Shown: positions 17,475 through 26,742 of the stretch, piece by piece | How the letters are laid out: each line of letters opens with the position of its first letter | How positions within the stretch are numbered: the first letter of the stretch is position 1 | NCBI GenBank assembly: GCA_937928545.1 | Contig: CALGJQ010000003.1 | Coordinates: 1 to 64,000, forward strand | Reading direction: 5' to 3' | DNA length: 64,000 bases | Origin: an uncultured Verrucomicrobiales bacterium | Lineage (GTDB): Bacteria > Verrucomicrobiota > Verrucomicrobiia > Verrucomicrobiales > Akkermansiaceae | Position numbers and translations under genes: made by a program | The notes under the pieces: model-generated | What the model was told of the DNA's origin: nothing | The model's database searches: none | What the model saw: the letters and a program-made list of their open reading frames with translations, nothing else

Positions 17475-19445
17475 ATGTCTCTCGATTCAAAAGTCCCCAA
17501 AGGCCCACTCGCCGACAAATGGACGTCCCACAAAATGGACTCCAAATTGATCAACCCTGCCAACAAGCGGAAATTTAAGATCATCGTCGTCGGCTCCGGT
17601 CTCGCCGGAGGTTCCGCCGCCGCCACTCTTTCCGAACTCGGCTATCAGGTCGACTGCTTCTGCTACCAAGACAGCCCGCGCCGCGCTCACTCTATCGCCG
17701 CCCAAGGTGGCATCAACGCCGCCAAGAACTACCAGAACGATGGCGACTCCGTTCACCGCCTCTTCTACGACACCATCAAAGGCGGCGACTTCCGCTCACG
17801 CGAAGCCAACGTCCACCGCCTCGCCGAAGTCTCCACCGAAATCATCGACCAATGCGTCGCCCAAGGTGTCCCCTTCGCTCGCGAATACGGCGGCCTTCTT
17901 GATAACCGCTCCTTCGGTGGTGCTCAAGTCAAGCGCACCTTCTACGCTCGCGGCCAAACCGGACAACAGCTCCTCATCGGCTGCTACCAAGCCCTCTCAA
18001 AAGAAATCGCCAAAGGCGGAGTCAAAATGCACTCCCGCACCGAGATGCTCGACCTCGTCGTCGTCGATGGAGAAGCCAAAGGCATCGTCGTCCGCAACCT
18101 CGTCACTGGCGAAGTCTCCTCCCACGCAGCCGACGCCGTCATCCTCGCCACTGGCGGATACGGAAACGTCTTCTACCTCTCCACCAATGCCATGGGCTGC
18201 AACGTCATGGCCGCCTTCCGCGCCCACAAACGCGGAGCCTACATGGCCAACCCTTGCTACACCCAGATCCACCCCACCTGCATTCCAGTAAGCGGCGACT
18301 ACCAGTCAAAGCTCACCCTCATGTCAGAGTCCCTTCGTAATGACGGACGTATCTGGGTCCCCAAATCCGCAGATGATGCCGCCGCGATTCGCGAAGGCAA
18401 AAAATCCGCCACCGACATCCCAGAAGACGAGCGCGACTACTACCTCGAGCGCAAGTATCCCTCCTTCGGTAACCTCTGCCCTCGCGACATCGCCTCCCGC
18501 GCCGCTAAAGAATGCTGCGACGAAGGACGCGGCGTCGCCCCCACCGGACTCGGAGTCTTCCTCGACTTCGCCGACGCCATCGCTCGCGACGGGGAAGACG
18601 CGATCCGCGCCCGCTACGGAAACCTCTTCCAAATGTATGAGAAGATCTCCGGCGACAACCCCTACAAGCAGCCCATGCAGATCTACCCTGCCGTGCACTA
18701 CACCATGGGTGGCCTTTGGGTCGACTACAACCTCATGTCCAACCTCCCCGGACTCCACGTCCTCGGAGAAGCCAACTTCTCAGACCACGGTGCCAATAGA
18801 CTGGGCGCCTCGGCCCTCATGCAGGGCTTGGCCGACGGATACTTCGTCATCCCCTCCACCATCGCGGTCTACCTCGCCAAGCAAACACCCGGAGCCGTCA
18901 CCACCGACCACCCCGAGTTCAAGAAAGTCGAAAACACCGTCAAAGACCGCCTCAAATCCCTCATGGAGATCAAAGGCAACAAGTCCGTCGACTCCTTCCA
19001 CCGCGAACTCGGACTCCTCGTCTGGGACAAATGCGGCATGGCCCGCGATAAAGAAGGCCTCGAATACGCCCTCAAGCGCATCCCCGAGATTCGCAACGAA
19101 TTCTGGACCAACGTCCGCATCCCCGGAAGCGCCAACGGCCTCAACGTCGAACTCGAAAAAGCCGGCCGCGTCGCCGACTTCATCGAATTCGCCGAAGTCC
19201 TCTGCCACGACGCCCTCGACCGTGAAGAATCCTGCGGAGGCCACTTCCGCTCCGAACACCAATTCTTCGAAAACGATCCCGAAGTCCAAGCCGGACAAAC
19301 CCAGCCAGGCGAAGCCAAACGCCACGACGACCAATACCAATACGTCGCGGCCTGGGAACACACCGAACCCGGCACCCCGCCCATCCTTCACAAAGAAGAA
19401 CTCGTCTACGAAGAAGTCCAACCTTCCATTCGATCTTATAAGTAA
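17475..19445 (+). CDS. sdhA: Succinate dehydrogenase/fumarate reductase flavoprotein subunit
   Basis: Oxidises succinate to fumarate with covalently bound FAD. The N-terminal Rossmann motif is [19 protein letters not shown] (about residues 37-55). The FAD-linking histidine lies in [18 protein letters not shown] near 75. The substrate-site segments HPTCIP and [10 protein letters not shown] (near 412) are present, as is [11 protein letters not shown]. At 656 residues it matches the type-B flavoproteins of Bacteroidetes, Chlamydiae and Verrucomicrobia. The stop at 19443 is 6 bp from the ATG of an unrelated lipoprotein gene at 19452, which separates it from sdhB. Confidence 0.96.
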   Translation: MSLDSKVPKGPLADKWTSHKMDSKLINPANKRKFKIIVVGSGLAGGSAAATLSELGYQVDCFCYQDSPRRAHSIAAQGGINAAKNYQNDGDSVHRLFYDTIKGGDFRSREANVHRLAEVSTEIIDQCVAQGVPFAREYGGLLDNRSFGGAQVKRTFYARGQTGQQLLIGCYQALSKEIAKGGVKMHSRTEMLDLVVVDGEAKGIVVRNLVTGEVSSHAADAVILATGGYGNVFYLSTNAMGCNVMAAFRAHKRGAYMANPCYTQIHPTCIPVSGDYQSKLTLMSESLRNDGRIWVPKSADDAAAIREGKKSATDIPEDERDYYLERKYPSFGNLCPRDIASRAAKECCDEGRGVAPTGLGVFLDFADAIARDGEDAIRARYGNLFQMYEKISGDNPYKQPMQIYPAVHYTMGGLWVDYNLMSNLPGLHVLGEANFSDHGANRLGASALMQGLADGYFVIPSTIAVYLAKQTPGAVTTDHPEFKKVENTVKDRLKSLMEIKGNKSVDSFHRELGLLVWDKCGMARDKEGLEYALKRIPEIRNEFWTNVRIPGSANGLNVELEKAGRVADFIEFAEVLCHDALDREESCGGHFRSEHQFFENDPEVQAGQTQPGEAKRHDDQYQYVAAWEHTEPGTPPILHKEELVYEEVQPSIRSYK

Positions 19446-19451
19446 GTATTG

Positions 19452-20225
19452 ATGAAAACTTTCTTATTTTTATTTATAGCGCTCTTTTCTGTATTTGGAG
19501 TGAGCTGCACTGTGTCAACGGACGGCACTAAAAAGGTTAAGTCGGGGGGCGGAAAAATTCTTTATATCCACACCCTTGGAGACCAAGTCCATCGTCGAGA
19601 TTTGGCAAATATCTTATTCGGAAAAGGAGAAGAAATAACGATGCCGGGGTTATCTTCTGAGATCCGAGGTAAGCAATTCGCATACCTGAAATCTCGTTTC
19701 CCAGGAAGAGTCACAAAGAGTTCTTTGCCCAAACTTCCTCCGAAAGATAATAGTTTCCTCAAATCGATGATCGAGGGCCAAGGACCTGTTCCCGAACAGT
19801 TACTACAATTTGGGAAAGCTCGCGCTGCAGACATCATTATCTTGGTTCAACCCGAAGGGGATACTCATGGAGCTACTGCGGCATCAAAAAATTTTAAAGG
19901 ATACTGGGAAGCATCTATCTCCGGAATCATTAAGAATAAATTGGCAGGAGCTTCCAATGAGGCAACTGAAATAATCGACGTTGCGACTGGCAAACGAATC
20001 TTCTCAGACTACCGAACAACGCTCGGATACAAAAAAGCGACTGGAAATCTATTCACTACGCCAGCTCCCGAAGAAGGAGTCGTCATTCCTAATCAGCAGT
20101 GGAACGACACTTTCGCATCCTATTCTCTTCAGGAAAAAAAGGCGGTAAGAGAAGCCATCGTCGCAGATGCATTACGCTTCTTCAAATGGTCTATCGAAGG
20201 ATCTAGCCTTTCACCCGAAGATTGA
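19452..20225 (+). CDS. Putative lipoprotein inserted between sdhA and sdhB
   Basis: The ATG at 19452 (a TTG lies one codon earlier) gives a lipoprotein signal peptide, [18 protein letters not shown], with the lipobox cysteine near residue 19. The mature part (about 235 residues) has one alpha/beta-like segment [13 protein letters not shown] and no transmembrane helix, so it is not an SdhD. I recognise no family. Codon use differs sharply from the flanking sdh genes: many A/T-ending codons (AAA, TCT, GGA, TTG) against almost uniform C-ending codons on either side. The simplest reading is a late insertion into the operon; a regulated accessory role for complex II is possible but unsupported. 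Confidence 0.75.
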   Translation: MKTFLFLFIALFSVFGVSCTVSTDGTKKVKSGGGKILYIHTLGDQVHRRDLANILFGKGEEITMPGLSSEIRGKQFAYLKSRFPGRVTKSSLPKLPPKDNSFLKSMIEGQGPVPEQLLQFGKARAADIIILVQPEGDTHGATAASKNFKGYWEASISGIIKNKLAGASNEATEIIDVATGKRIFSDYRTTLGYKKATGNLFTTPAPEEGVVIPNQQWNDTFASYSLQEKKAVREAIVADALRFFKWSIEGSSLSPED

Positions 20226-20346
20226 TCGAGCAAAGCACGATGATCGACACACTGACCTTTTAGCTTCCGCACTTCGTTTTCTAGTTATTCTTTCTGTAAC
20301 CATTCATTCAGCCCTTCCGACCCATTTTAAACCACCGCCCGCTCCA

Positions 20347-21108
20347 ATGTCTTTACTCAACTTAACACTCAAAGTTTGGCGTCAAGAGAACGCCACTTCA
20401 GAAGGCCGTATCGAAACATACGAGGCCAAGGAAATCCCGACTTCGGCTTCCTTCCTCGAGATGATCGACATCGTCAACGAGCGCCTCATTAAAGACGGTG
20501 AAGACCCCATCCACTTCGACCACGATTGTCGCGAAGGCATCTGCGGCATGTGCTCCATGACCATCAATGGCGTCCCGCATTCCAAAGAACGCGGCATCAC
20601 CACTTGCCAACTTCACATGCGCAAATTCTCCGATGGCGAAACCATCTGGATCGAGCCCTTCCGCGCCAACGCCTTCCCCGTCGTCAAAGACCTCGTCACC
20701 GACCGATCCTCCTTCGACCGCATCATCGGCGCGGGCGGATACATCAGCGTCCGCACCGGCTCCGCGCCCGATGCCCACGCTATTCAAATTCCAAAACCAG
20801 ACGCCGACGCCGCCTTTGACGCCGCCGCCTGCATCGGCTGCGGAGCCTGCGTCGCCGCGTGTAAAAACGCCTCCGCCATGCTCTTCGTCTCCGCGAAAGC
20901 CTCCCATCTCAACCACCTCCCACAAGGACAAGCCGAGAAAGACCAACGCGTCCTCGGCATGGTCGGACAAATGGACGCAGAAGGCTTCGGCAACTGCACC
21001 AACCAATTCGAGTGCGAAGCCGTCTGCCCCAAAGAAATCAGCGCCGACCACATCGCCAAGCTCAACCGCGACTACCTCGCCGCCAGCGCCCGCGACTCCG
21101 TCTCTTAG
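20347..21108 (+). CDS. sdhB: Succinate dehydrogenase/fumarate reductase iron-sulfur subunit
   Basis: Electron-transfer subunit of complex II. The [2Fe-2S] ligands are in CREGICGMC with a fourth cysteine in GITTCQL. The ferredoxin-like half has [11 protein letters not shown] and [12 protein letters not shown] for the [4Fe-4S] and [3Fe-4S] clusters. The ATG at 20347 gives the normal 253-residue length; longer in-frame starts back to 20167 would overlap the lipoprotein gene and add a non-homologous leader. It follows the lipoprotein gene by 121 bp, enough room for its own promoter, and is ended by a strong terminator at 21125. Confidence 0.95.
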   Translation: MSLLNLTLKVWRQENATSEGRIETYEAKEIPTSASFLEMIDIVNERLIKDGEDPIHFDHDCREGICGMCSMTINGVPHSKERGITTCQLHMRKFSDGETIWIEPFRANAFPVVKDLVTDRSSFDRIIGAGGYISVRTGSAPDAHAIQIPKPDADAAFDAAACIGCGACVAACKNASAMLFVSAKASHLNHLPQGQAEKDQRVLGMVGQMDAEGFGNCTNQFECEAVCPKEISADHIAKLNRDYLAASARDSVS

Positions 21109-21124
21109 AAAAAATCAAACCCAC

Positions 21125-21158
21125 AAAACCGGGCCCCTAAAAAAGGCCCGGTTTTTTT
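21125..21158 (+). terminator. Rho-independent terminator of the sdh operon
   Basis: AAAACCGGGCC and GGCCCGGTTTT pair around a 9-nt loop and are followed by a run of seven T. Strong terminator 17 bp after the sdhB stop. Confidence 0.9.
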
Positions 21159-21187
21159 GCACCCACCCTCAGCCAAAGAATATGGAG

Positions 21188-21225
21188 AGCGGGCTTCCAG
21201 CCCGCTTCCCCTCAACCTCCCCCCA
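21188..21225. repeat. Palindrome AGCGGGC-GCCCGCT plus CCTCAACC motif
   Basis: AGCGGGC-TTCCA-GCCCGCT forms a 7-bp hairpin and is followed by CCCCTCAACCTCCCCCCAAC and CAAGCC. The same C-rich motif occurs inside priA (about 740-770) and in intergenic regions near 14910 and 63011. Confidence 0.5.
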
Positions 21226-21313
21226 ACCAAGCCACTTGTTCATTCTTCAATCATTCATTCGTCCATTCCCCTCCTCCTCAACCCAGCCTGAAAACTAGCA
21301 AACTTCAAGTCGC

Positions 21314-22144
21314 TCACTCGTCCATTGCAAAGTGTCTCGGCGCCTTCACCCCGCTCTCCCCTTCCAAAAACATCTCCGCTAACAAATACGGCCGCATCGC
21401 CTCCCGCACCCGCACCCTGAGCGTATTGCTCGACAGCCCGTAATCCATCTTCAGCGCTCGTCTCTGCACCGCATCCAGCTCCGGGTTCACCTTCAACTTC
21501 ACCACCACCCACTTCTCCCACGCCTGATCCACCGGCACCTCCACTTCTTTCCCCGGCCACTCCACCTCATCCATTCGCCCCATCACGAAATCGCGCCAAT
21601 CCTCATTCTCCAAACAAAAAGCCCGCACGTGCCAACGCCGCCCATCCCACCCAAAAGTGCGCGGCACCATCTCCCGCCAACTCGACCTTCCTGACTTCAC
21701 CGAAACATACTTCACCCGCACCCTCCGCAAGCCCTGCGCCGCTAAAACCATCACCCGCTCCACCCACGACTCACCATCTCTGACCGGCAAATTCACCGCT
21801 CCTAGTAAACCAGGCTTCTGCCCGTCCCACACCCGCTCACGCTGCCAACGATCTCCCACAATCTCCCCAAAAGCCAAGGTCAGCCCCTCCTCCAGAATCG
21901 GCTCGTGCAAGACACAGCTCATCTCCTGCGCCGCCTCATACCTCTTACGATTCGTGCTGTAAAAACAGGCCCCCTCATTCAGCTCAAAATACTTCTGCAA
22001 ATCCGACGTCGCCTGCGCGGCCGAGATCCCAAAGACCTCCATCAACTCCTTCCGCCCCACATAGCCCCGCCACCAAAGACGCAACTCCACACAACGCAGT
22101 CGCTCCCGCGCCGCCCAATTCATCTCATTCGTGGTATTTCCCAT
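21314..22144 (-). CDS. WYL-domain transcriptional regulator, BrxR/CapW-like
   Basis: The N-terminal winged-helix segment (about residues 10-50: RLRCVELRLWWRGYVGRKEL, MEVFGISAAQATSDL) resembles regulators of the BrxR/CapW type. It is followed by a WYL-like domain (about 120-195: VRVKYVSV, PRTFGWDGRRWHVRAFC, MGRMDEVEW) and a C-terminal helical extension (about 200-270). I chose ATG 22144; TTG 22162 is an alternative. BrxR/CapW proteins repress BREX or CBASS defence loci and respond to nucleic acid, but no defence gene is visible nearby. The gene is divergent from a SIMPL protein and the spacer holds an inverted repeat that could be its operator. Codons end mostly in G, opposite to plus-strand neighbours. 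Confidence 0.82.
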   Translation of the reverse strand: MGNTTNEMNWAARERLRCVELRLWWRGYVGRKELMEVFGISAAQATSDLQKYFELNEGACFYSTNRKRYEAAQEMSCVLHEPILEEGLTLAFGEIVGDRWQRERVWDGQKPGLLGAVNLPVRDGESWVERVMVLAAQGLRRVRVKYVSVKSGRSSWREMVPRTFGWDGRRWHVRAFCLENEDWRDFVMGRMDEVEWPGKEVEVPVDQAWEKWVVVKLKVNPELDAVQRRALKMDYGLSSNTLRVRVREAMRPYLLAEMFLEGESGVKAPRHFAMDE

Positions 22145-22198
22145 CGGTTCTTTGATAATCAACCTCGACTGACCATAATCTACTCCCTCAAAATCAAG

Positions 22199-22224
22199 GA
22201 GTCACGTTCAAAAACGTGTTACTC
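22199..22224. promoter_or_regulatory. Inverted repeat, candidate operator between divergent genes
   Basis: CACGTT-CAAA-AACGTG with outer GAGT and ACTC halves makes an interrupted 10-bp palindrome midway between the WYL regulator and the SIMPL gene. The position suits autoregulation by the regulator; this is inference. Confidence 0.4.
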
Positions 22225-22273
22225 GTCTTTTTAGCTTGTCTCGTTAATTAAGCCGAATCATCATCCCTCTCCC

Positions 22274-22918
22274 ATGCCCATCAAAACCCACCTCGAATAC
22301 GAGCACACACTCCTGATCGAACCAGATCTAGCCCTCATCTCCATCAATCTAGAACCACGAGCAAAAGACCACTCCACCGCCCACGAGCAGCTCAGTCTCC
22401 TCCTTGACACCCTTCACGGACATTTCAAAAACCTCGGCTTAGACTTTAGCACAGCCCGCCTCAAGGAATCCGAAAGCTCTCACGAAACCTACGGCAACAA
22501 AAAAGCCCCTGCTCACATCCACCGCGAGATCACCCTCAAGCTCCACGCCCCCAGCCCAGAACTCCTCCAAGCCCTTACCCAAGGCCTCCATGGGAAGAAC
22601 TGCGACCTCACCTACAAAGTCAGCTGGACCCTCCAAGATTCCGAACCCGCCCGCAACAAACTTCTCAAAGAAGCCCTCGAAGTCCTCAACTCCCGAGCCA
22701 CTCTCCTTGCCCCTACCGGCAAAGTCGCCCTCCTAGAACTCGACCTCGACCGCGCCGCCGCCCGCTTCAAACCCGCCTACCAAGAAAACGAAATCATGTT
22801 CTGCAAATCATCCACCGGACTCAGATTCGACGACGGCGACGACAACAAAGCCCCCTCCCTCAAACCAGAATCACTCCGCTTTACCGCCTCCATCGCCGCG
22901 ATCTACGAACTCTCCTAA
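22274..22918 (+). CDS. SIMPL (DUF541)-like domain protein
   Basis: 214 residues without a signal peptide. The pattern of strands and helices (LIEPDLALISINLE, REITLKLHAPSPELLQAL, LTYKVSWTL, ARNKLLKEALEVLNSRATLL) follows the SIMPL/DUF541 fold, in which two beta-alpha-beta modules pack together. Most SIMPL proteins are periplasmic, so the lack of an export signal is notable. Function of the family is poorly defined (oligomeric, stress-associated). Divergently oriented to the WYL regulator at 21314, which may control it. Confidence 0.6.
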   Translation: MPIKTHLEYEHTLLIEPDLALISINLEPRAKDHSTAHEQLSLLLDTLHGHFKNLGLDFSTARLKESESSHETYGNKKAPAHIHREITLKLHAPSPELLQALTQGLHGKNCDLTYKVSWTLQDSEPARNKLLKEALEVLNSRATLLAPTGKVALLELDLDRAAARFKPAYQENEIMFCKSSTGLRFDDGDDNKAPSLKPESLRFTASIAAIYELS

Positions 22919-22940
22919 GAAACCTTCACACCTCTCCAAA

Positions 22941-23025
22941 TTTGCTTGGCCAGCCCACTGGTTTTCCAAAAGCCCCGCATCCCTAAAAAGATCCGGAACC
23001 CCAGAAAACCAGTGGGTCCAGCAAA
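22941..23025. repeat. Long interrupted inverted repeat
   Basis: CCCACTGGTTTTC at 22954-22966 is perfectly complementary to GAAAACCAGTGGG at 23004-23016, and outer TTTGCT/AGCAAA halves extend the arms. The 37-nt centre is A/C-rich. There is no T run, so it is not a typical terminator of the SIMPL gene. Confidence 0.6.
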
Positions 23026-23148
23026 CCACCTTGAGATCGGCCATAGAGTGTGAGCTTTCGGCTACGGCATCACCGCCCAGCCCATAACTCATTGAAATAC
23101 AGGCATCCTAATTGCTTGTTTTTCTAAAAAATTTACATATTTAGGGGC

Positions 23149-26100
23149 ATGCGTTGTTTCCACCCTTCGGCGCTGTTAAAAACTTTTTTCGGGACTGGCT
23201 TGGCTAGGGCCCGAGTTTTTACAGCTTTCACTCTCGCTTTTACTGGATCTTCCACCGCGCTGGAAACGATCCAACTTCCTTCGAGTCAGACCATTTCCAA
23301 GGATGGTAAGACCCTCATTTTTGCCTGGGCTGGGGACCTCTGGACCTCGAACATCACGGGAGGAGAAGCGGAGCGCCTCACCTTCCATCCTGCGGCCGAT
23401 GAAAACCCTAAGATCTCGCGTGATGGGAAATCGGTCTTCTTTAATTCCGACCGCACCGGCTCGGATCAGGTTTTCCAGATCCCTCTGCAAGGCGGCACTC
23501 CCACCCAAATCACTTTTCATTCTGAAGGGAGCTTTCTCGAAGATGTCCACCCCTCCAGGGACCTCGTCCTCGTGAGTGGGCTCCGCGATCATGCTGGACG
23601 CCGACCCACTCGCTTGATCGAAAAATCCACGGACCCGAACCGCGATGAGAGAATCCTCTTCGATGCGGACGCTCGTGTCGGTCGCTACTCGCCCGATGGG
23701 AAAAAAATCCTCTTCGTCCGCAGTGGTACCAAGACCTATCGCAAAGGCTATCGCGGCCCTCAGGCCGCTCGCGTTTGGCTCTACGACTTTGAAAAAAAAT
23801 CCTTTAGCGAGCCGGTGAAAGACGAGAGCGGATGCCGCTATCCCCTCTGGGCGCCCGACGGGAAATCCTTTTACTACGTCACCAGTCGCTCCGGCGCCTT
23901 CAACATTTGGCAACACCGCTTTGGTCAAAAGCAAGACCGCCAGCTCACTCAGCATACAAACGATAGCGTCTTCGCCCCCACCCTTTCGGCCGATGGCTCG
24001 ACTCTTATCTATCGCCACCTCTTTGACCTCTATTCGCTCTCCACTCAGGATGACTCAAAGCCCTCCAAGATTCCGCTGTATCATCGCACCACCCTCGACC
24101 ATCCCGCGAGTGAATCACTCACCTTAAACTCCACCAAGGATGCCACGGTGACTGCAAGCGGACTAGAATGGGCCTTCGTAGCAGGTGGGGAAATTTGGGC
24201 GATGGACACGGTGCTCAAAGAAGCTCATCGACTCACCGAGTCACCCGCCTTGGAGTCCGACATCTACTTCACGGACAAGGGGAAGTATCTCTACTACCTA
24301 AAAGACAATGGCGTGAGCGCCAACTACTGGCGAATGTCCAAAGTCGACTCTGATGAATTTTGGTGGACTGCGACTCAATTCCAACAAGAGCCAGTCACCA
24401 AAGGAGATCAGGTTAAGTGGGGCTTCCAGCTCAGCCCCGATGAGAAGAAAATCTCCTACATCGAGTATCCCGGTGATCTTTGGATCGCAAAACCCGACGG
24501 CACAGAAGCCCGCAAGCTCATCGAGAGCGGCAGCAGCCCCTCCTACGTTTGGTCCCCTGACGGCAAACACATTTCCTATTCGCTTTCTGACGAAAACTAC
24601 AACAGCGACATCTACATCATCGCCACCGATGGCAAGAGTGACCCCGTCAACGTCTCCCGTCATCCCGATAGTGACTACGCCCCTCGTTGGTCACCGGATG
24701 GGAAAATTCTCGCCTTTGTCGGACGTCGCCACTCCACCAGCACCGACCTCTTCTTCGTCCACCTCAAGCGTGAAAGCTACTTCCGCAGTGATCGCGACTC
24801 ACGCATCGAGTCGGCTCGGAAAGCGATGCAAAAAGATCCTGCTTATAAAAAGGAGGCCAAAAAGAAAGAGGACTCAAAAGAGAAAAAAGAGGAAGGGATT
24901 GGCAAAAAGATCCTCAAGGGGCTCGGCATCGACCAAGGCAAAGACAAGGAAGAGCCCAAAAAGGAGAAAGAAAAGAAAGACACTCAACTCGACCTCCATG
25001 ACCTGTACAAACGGATTCAACGAATTCCTCTCAACGGCCTGAGCACGAGCCAGCTCCACTGGATGCCTGATTCCAAAAGCCTCACCTTCCAATCGGGCGG
25101 AAACATCTATCGGGTCTCGGCCAAAGCGGGAGCAAAACCGAGCGTGATGACCAAGGCCTCCGGTAGCATTATCCGCTATACTGAGAACGAGAAAATGTAT
25201 CTCGTCTCCGGAGGATCTCCCGCCTTTCTCTCCAAGGGGCGGCTCAGCAAATACTCCTTCAGCATTCCCTTCAATCGAGATCGCAAGCAACATCAACGCA
25301 TGGGATATCGCCAAGCTTGGCGGACCATCCGAGATCGTTTCTACGATCCGCGGCTGAACAACCGGGATTGGGAAGAAGTCCGGATGAAATATGAACTCGC
25401 AGCAGCGCAGGCCCCGAGCAAAGACAACTACGGTCGCGTCATGGCACTCATGCTCGGGGAACTCAACGCTTCTCACATGGGCTTTTACCCGAATCGTTTC
25501 CCGAAAGAATGGAGCTTCGATGAAGCCTGGCGCAGCTACACTCCGCACCTCGGAGTGAGACTGGATCAAGCGCGTCGCGTGACCTTCGTCCACCCAAACG
25601 GGCCTGCCGACCGACCCAAGAGTAAGTTGAACCTTGGGGACCTCCTTCTTAAAGTTGACGGCAAGGTCCTCCGCTCCAGTCACTCGCTTACCCAACTTCT
25701 CAATGGACGTCTCGATCGCGACATCATCCTCACGGTCCAAGGAGCAAAAGATGAAGAGGAGCGCGAAGTCACGATTCGTCCCATCAGCCATGGTCAGGCC
25801 CGCGCCTTAGCCAACACCGCCCGCCTTGATCAACGGAATGAAATGGTGAAGGACGCTACGGAAGGAAAGCTCGGCTACCTTCACGTTGCCCGCATGATGT
25901 GGGATGAATTTGAGAAATTCGAACACCACATTTATGAACGAGGCGCCGGGAAAGATGGGCTCATCATCGATGTCCGAGACAATGGCGGCGGCTTCACTTG
26001 CGATCACCTCCTCACCGTCCTTACTCAGCCACAGCACGCCTACACCGTGGGACGAAATGGCCGTATCGGTTATCCCCAAGACCGCACGGTCTACGCTAGC

Positions 26101-26478
26101 TGGACCAAGCCCATCGTGGTCCTTTGTAACGAGAACTCCTTCTCAAATGCCGAGATCTTTTCGCACGCCATCAAGACGCTCAAACGAGGAAAAGTCGTGG
26201 GAATCTCCACTGCTGGTGGCGTGATCTCGACTGGTTCCGCGACCATCCTAGACCTCGGGCGCATGCGGCTCCCCGGACGCGGATGGTTCCTCCCCCATAA
26301 TGGCGAAGACATGGAACTCTACGGAGCAGTGCCTGACATCATCATCGATGTGCAGCCCGGCGAACTTCCCCGCAGCAAAGACTCACAACTTGAGAAAGCG
26401 ATCGAGGTCTTGAATCAAGAAGTGAAAGAACGCAGTCAGAAAGTGACCCCTCCGGTCTATCGTTCGCAGCGGAAGTAA
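23149..26478 (+). CDS. Tricorn-like protease (beta-propeller, PDZ, S41 peptidase)
   Basis: 1109-residue exported protease. After an N-terminal hydrophobic leader (VFTAFTLAFTGSSTA) come TolB/WD40-like blades with repeated SPDGKKILFVRSG- and SADGSTLIY-type motifs (about 45-300 and 430-560). A Lys/Glu-rich insertion lies at about 560-610. A tricorn core domain, a PDZ domain at about 800-870 (HLGVRLDQARRVTFV, LNLGDLLLKVDGKVL) and a C-terminal S41 peptidase follow, with the nucleophile region CNENSFSNAEIFSHA near 993-1007. Tricorn proteases trim peptides released by other proteases. Codon use is much more balanced than in the upstream block. It stands alone; the region after it holds repeats and a copied 3' end. 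Confidence 0.93.
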   Translation: MRCFHPSALLKTFFGTGLARARVFTAFTLAFTGSSTALETIQLPSSQTISKDGKTLIFAWAGDLWTSNITGGEAERLTFHPAADENPKISRDGKSVFFNSDRTGSDQVFQIPLQGGTPTQITFHSEGSFLEDVHPSRDLVLVSGLRDHAGRRPTRLIEKSTDPNRDERILFDADARVGRYSPDGKKILFVRSGTKTYRKGYRGPQAARVWLYDFEKKSFSEPVKDESGCRYPLWAPDGKSFYYVTSRSGAFNIWQHRFGQKQDRQLTQHTNDSVFAPTLSADGSTLIYRHLFDLYSLSTQDDSKPSKIPLYHRTTLDHPASESLTLNSTKDATVTASGLEWAFVAGGEIWAMDTVLKEAHRLTESPALESDIYFTDKGKYLYYLKDNGVSANYWRMSKVDSDEFWWTATQFQQEPVTKGDQVKWGFQLSPDEKKISYIEYPGDLWIAKPDGTEARKLIESGSSPSYVWSPDGKHISYSLSDENYNSDIYIIATDGKSDPVNVSRHPDSDYAPRWSPDGKILAFVGRRHSTSTDLFFVHLKRESYFRSDRDSRIESARKAMQKDPAYKKEAKKKEDSKEKKEEGIGKKILKGLGIDQGKDKEEPKKEKEKKDTQLDLHDLYKRIQRIPLNGLSTSQLHWMPDSKSLTFQSGGNIYRVSAKAGAKPSVMTKASGSIIRYTENEKMYLVSGGSPAFLSKGRLSKYSFSIPFNRDRKQHQRMGYRQAWRTIRDRFYDPRLNNRDWEEVRMKYELAAAQAPSKDNYGRVMALMLGELNASHMGFYPNRFPKEWSFDEAWRSYTPHLGVRLDQARRVTFVHPNGPADRPKSKLNLGDLLLKVDGKVLRSSHSLTQLLNGRLDRDIILTVQGAKDEEEREVTIRPISHGQARALANTARLDQRNEMVKDATEGKLGYLHVARMMWDEFEKFEHHIYERGAGKDGLIIDVRDNGGGFTCDHLLTVLTQPQHAYTVGRNGRIGYPQDRTVYASWTKPIVVLCNENSFSNAEIFSHAIKTLKRGKVVGISTAGGVISTGSATILDLGRMRLPGRGWFLPHNGEDMELYGAVPDIIIDVQPGELPRSKDSQLEKAIEVLNQEVKERSQKVTPPVYRSQRK

Positions 26479-26486
26479 GAGCCACT

Positions 26487-26690
26487 CACGGAGCGGTGGC
26501 ATCTTGCCGCCGACCACTCGACTCGGTCTCCTTTCGAAGCGAACTCGGACTAAAGTCCAAGCTCCGCAGGTGGGCTTTACGGAGCTTGGACTTTAGTCCG
26601 AGTCTCTTACGAAAAAAAATTACTCCTCACGTCTACCGTTCGCAGCAGTAGGTGTTTTAACATCACGGAGCGGTGGCGTCTCGCTGTAAA
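26487..26690. repeat. REP-like cluster with 24-bp perfect inverted repeat and duplicated gene end
   Basis: Arms 26543-26566 and 26580-26603 are perfect 24-bp inverted repeats around 13 nt; each arm contains the smaller palindrome GGACT-TT-AGTCC. A related copy is at 62987-63014. CACGGAGCGGTGGC occurs at 26491-26504 and again near 26665-26678. Between them, 26616-26651 encodes a second copy of the last residues of the upstream protease (see findings). Confidence 0.7.
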
Positions 26691-26730
26691 AAAACGGCGC
26701 TCCATTTCTGGAACGCCGCTTTGAAAAAAC
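26687..26730 (-). terminator. Rho-independent terminator of the ExbBD/TPR operon
   Basis: Read on the minus strand, GCGGCGTTCC pairs with GGAGCGCCG and is followed by seven T. It lies just after the stop of the last gene of the minus-strand operon (26743). Confidence 0.8.
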
Positions 26731-26742
26731 AGAAAGTTCAAA

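Noticed and set aside
19452-20225. SdhD anchor subunit
   Set aside because: The protein has a lipobox and no transmembrane helices, and the type-B SdhC encoded upstream already carries five helices and both haem sites.
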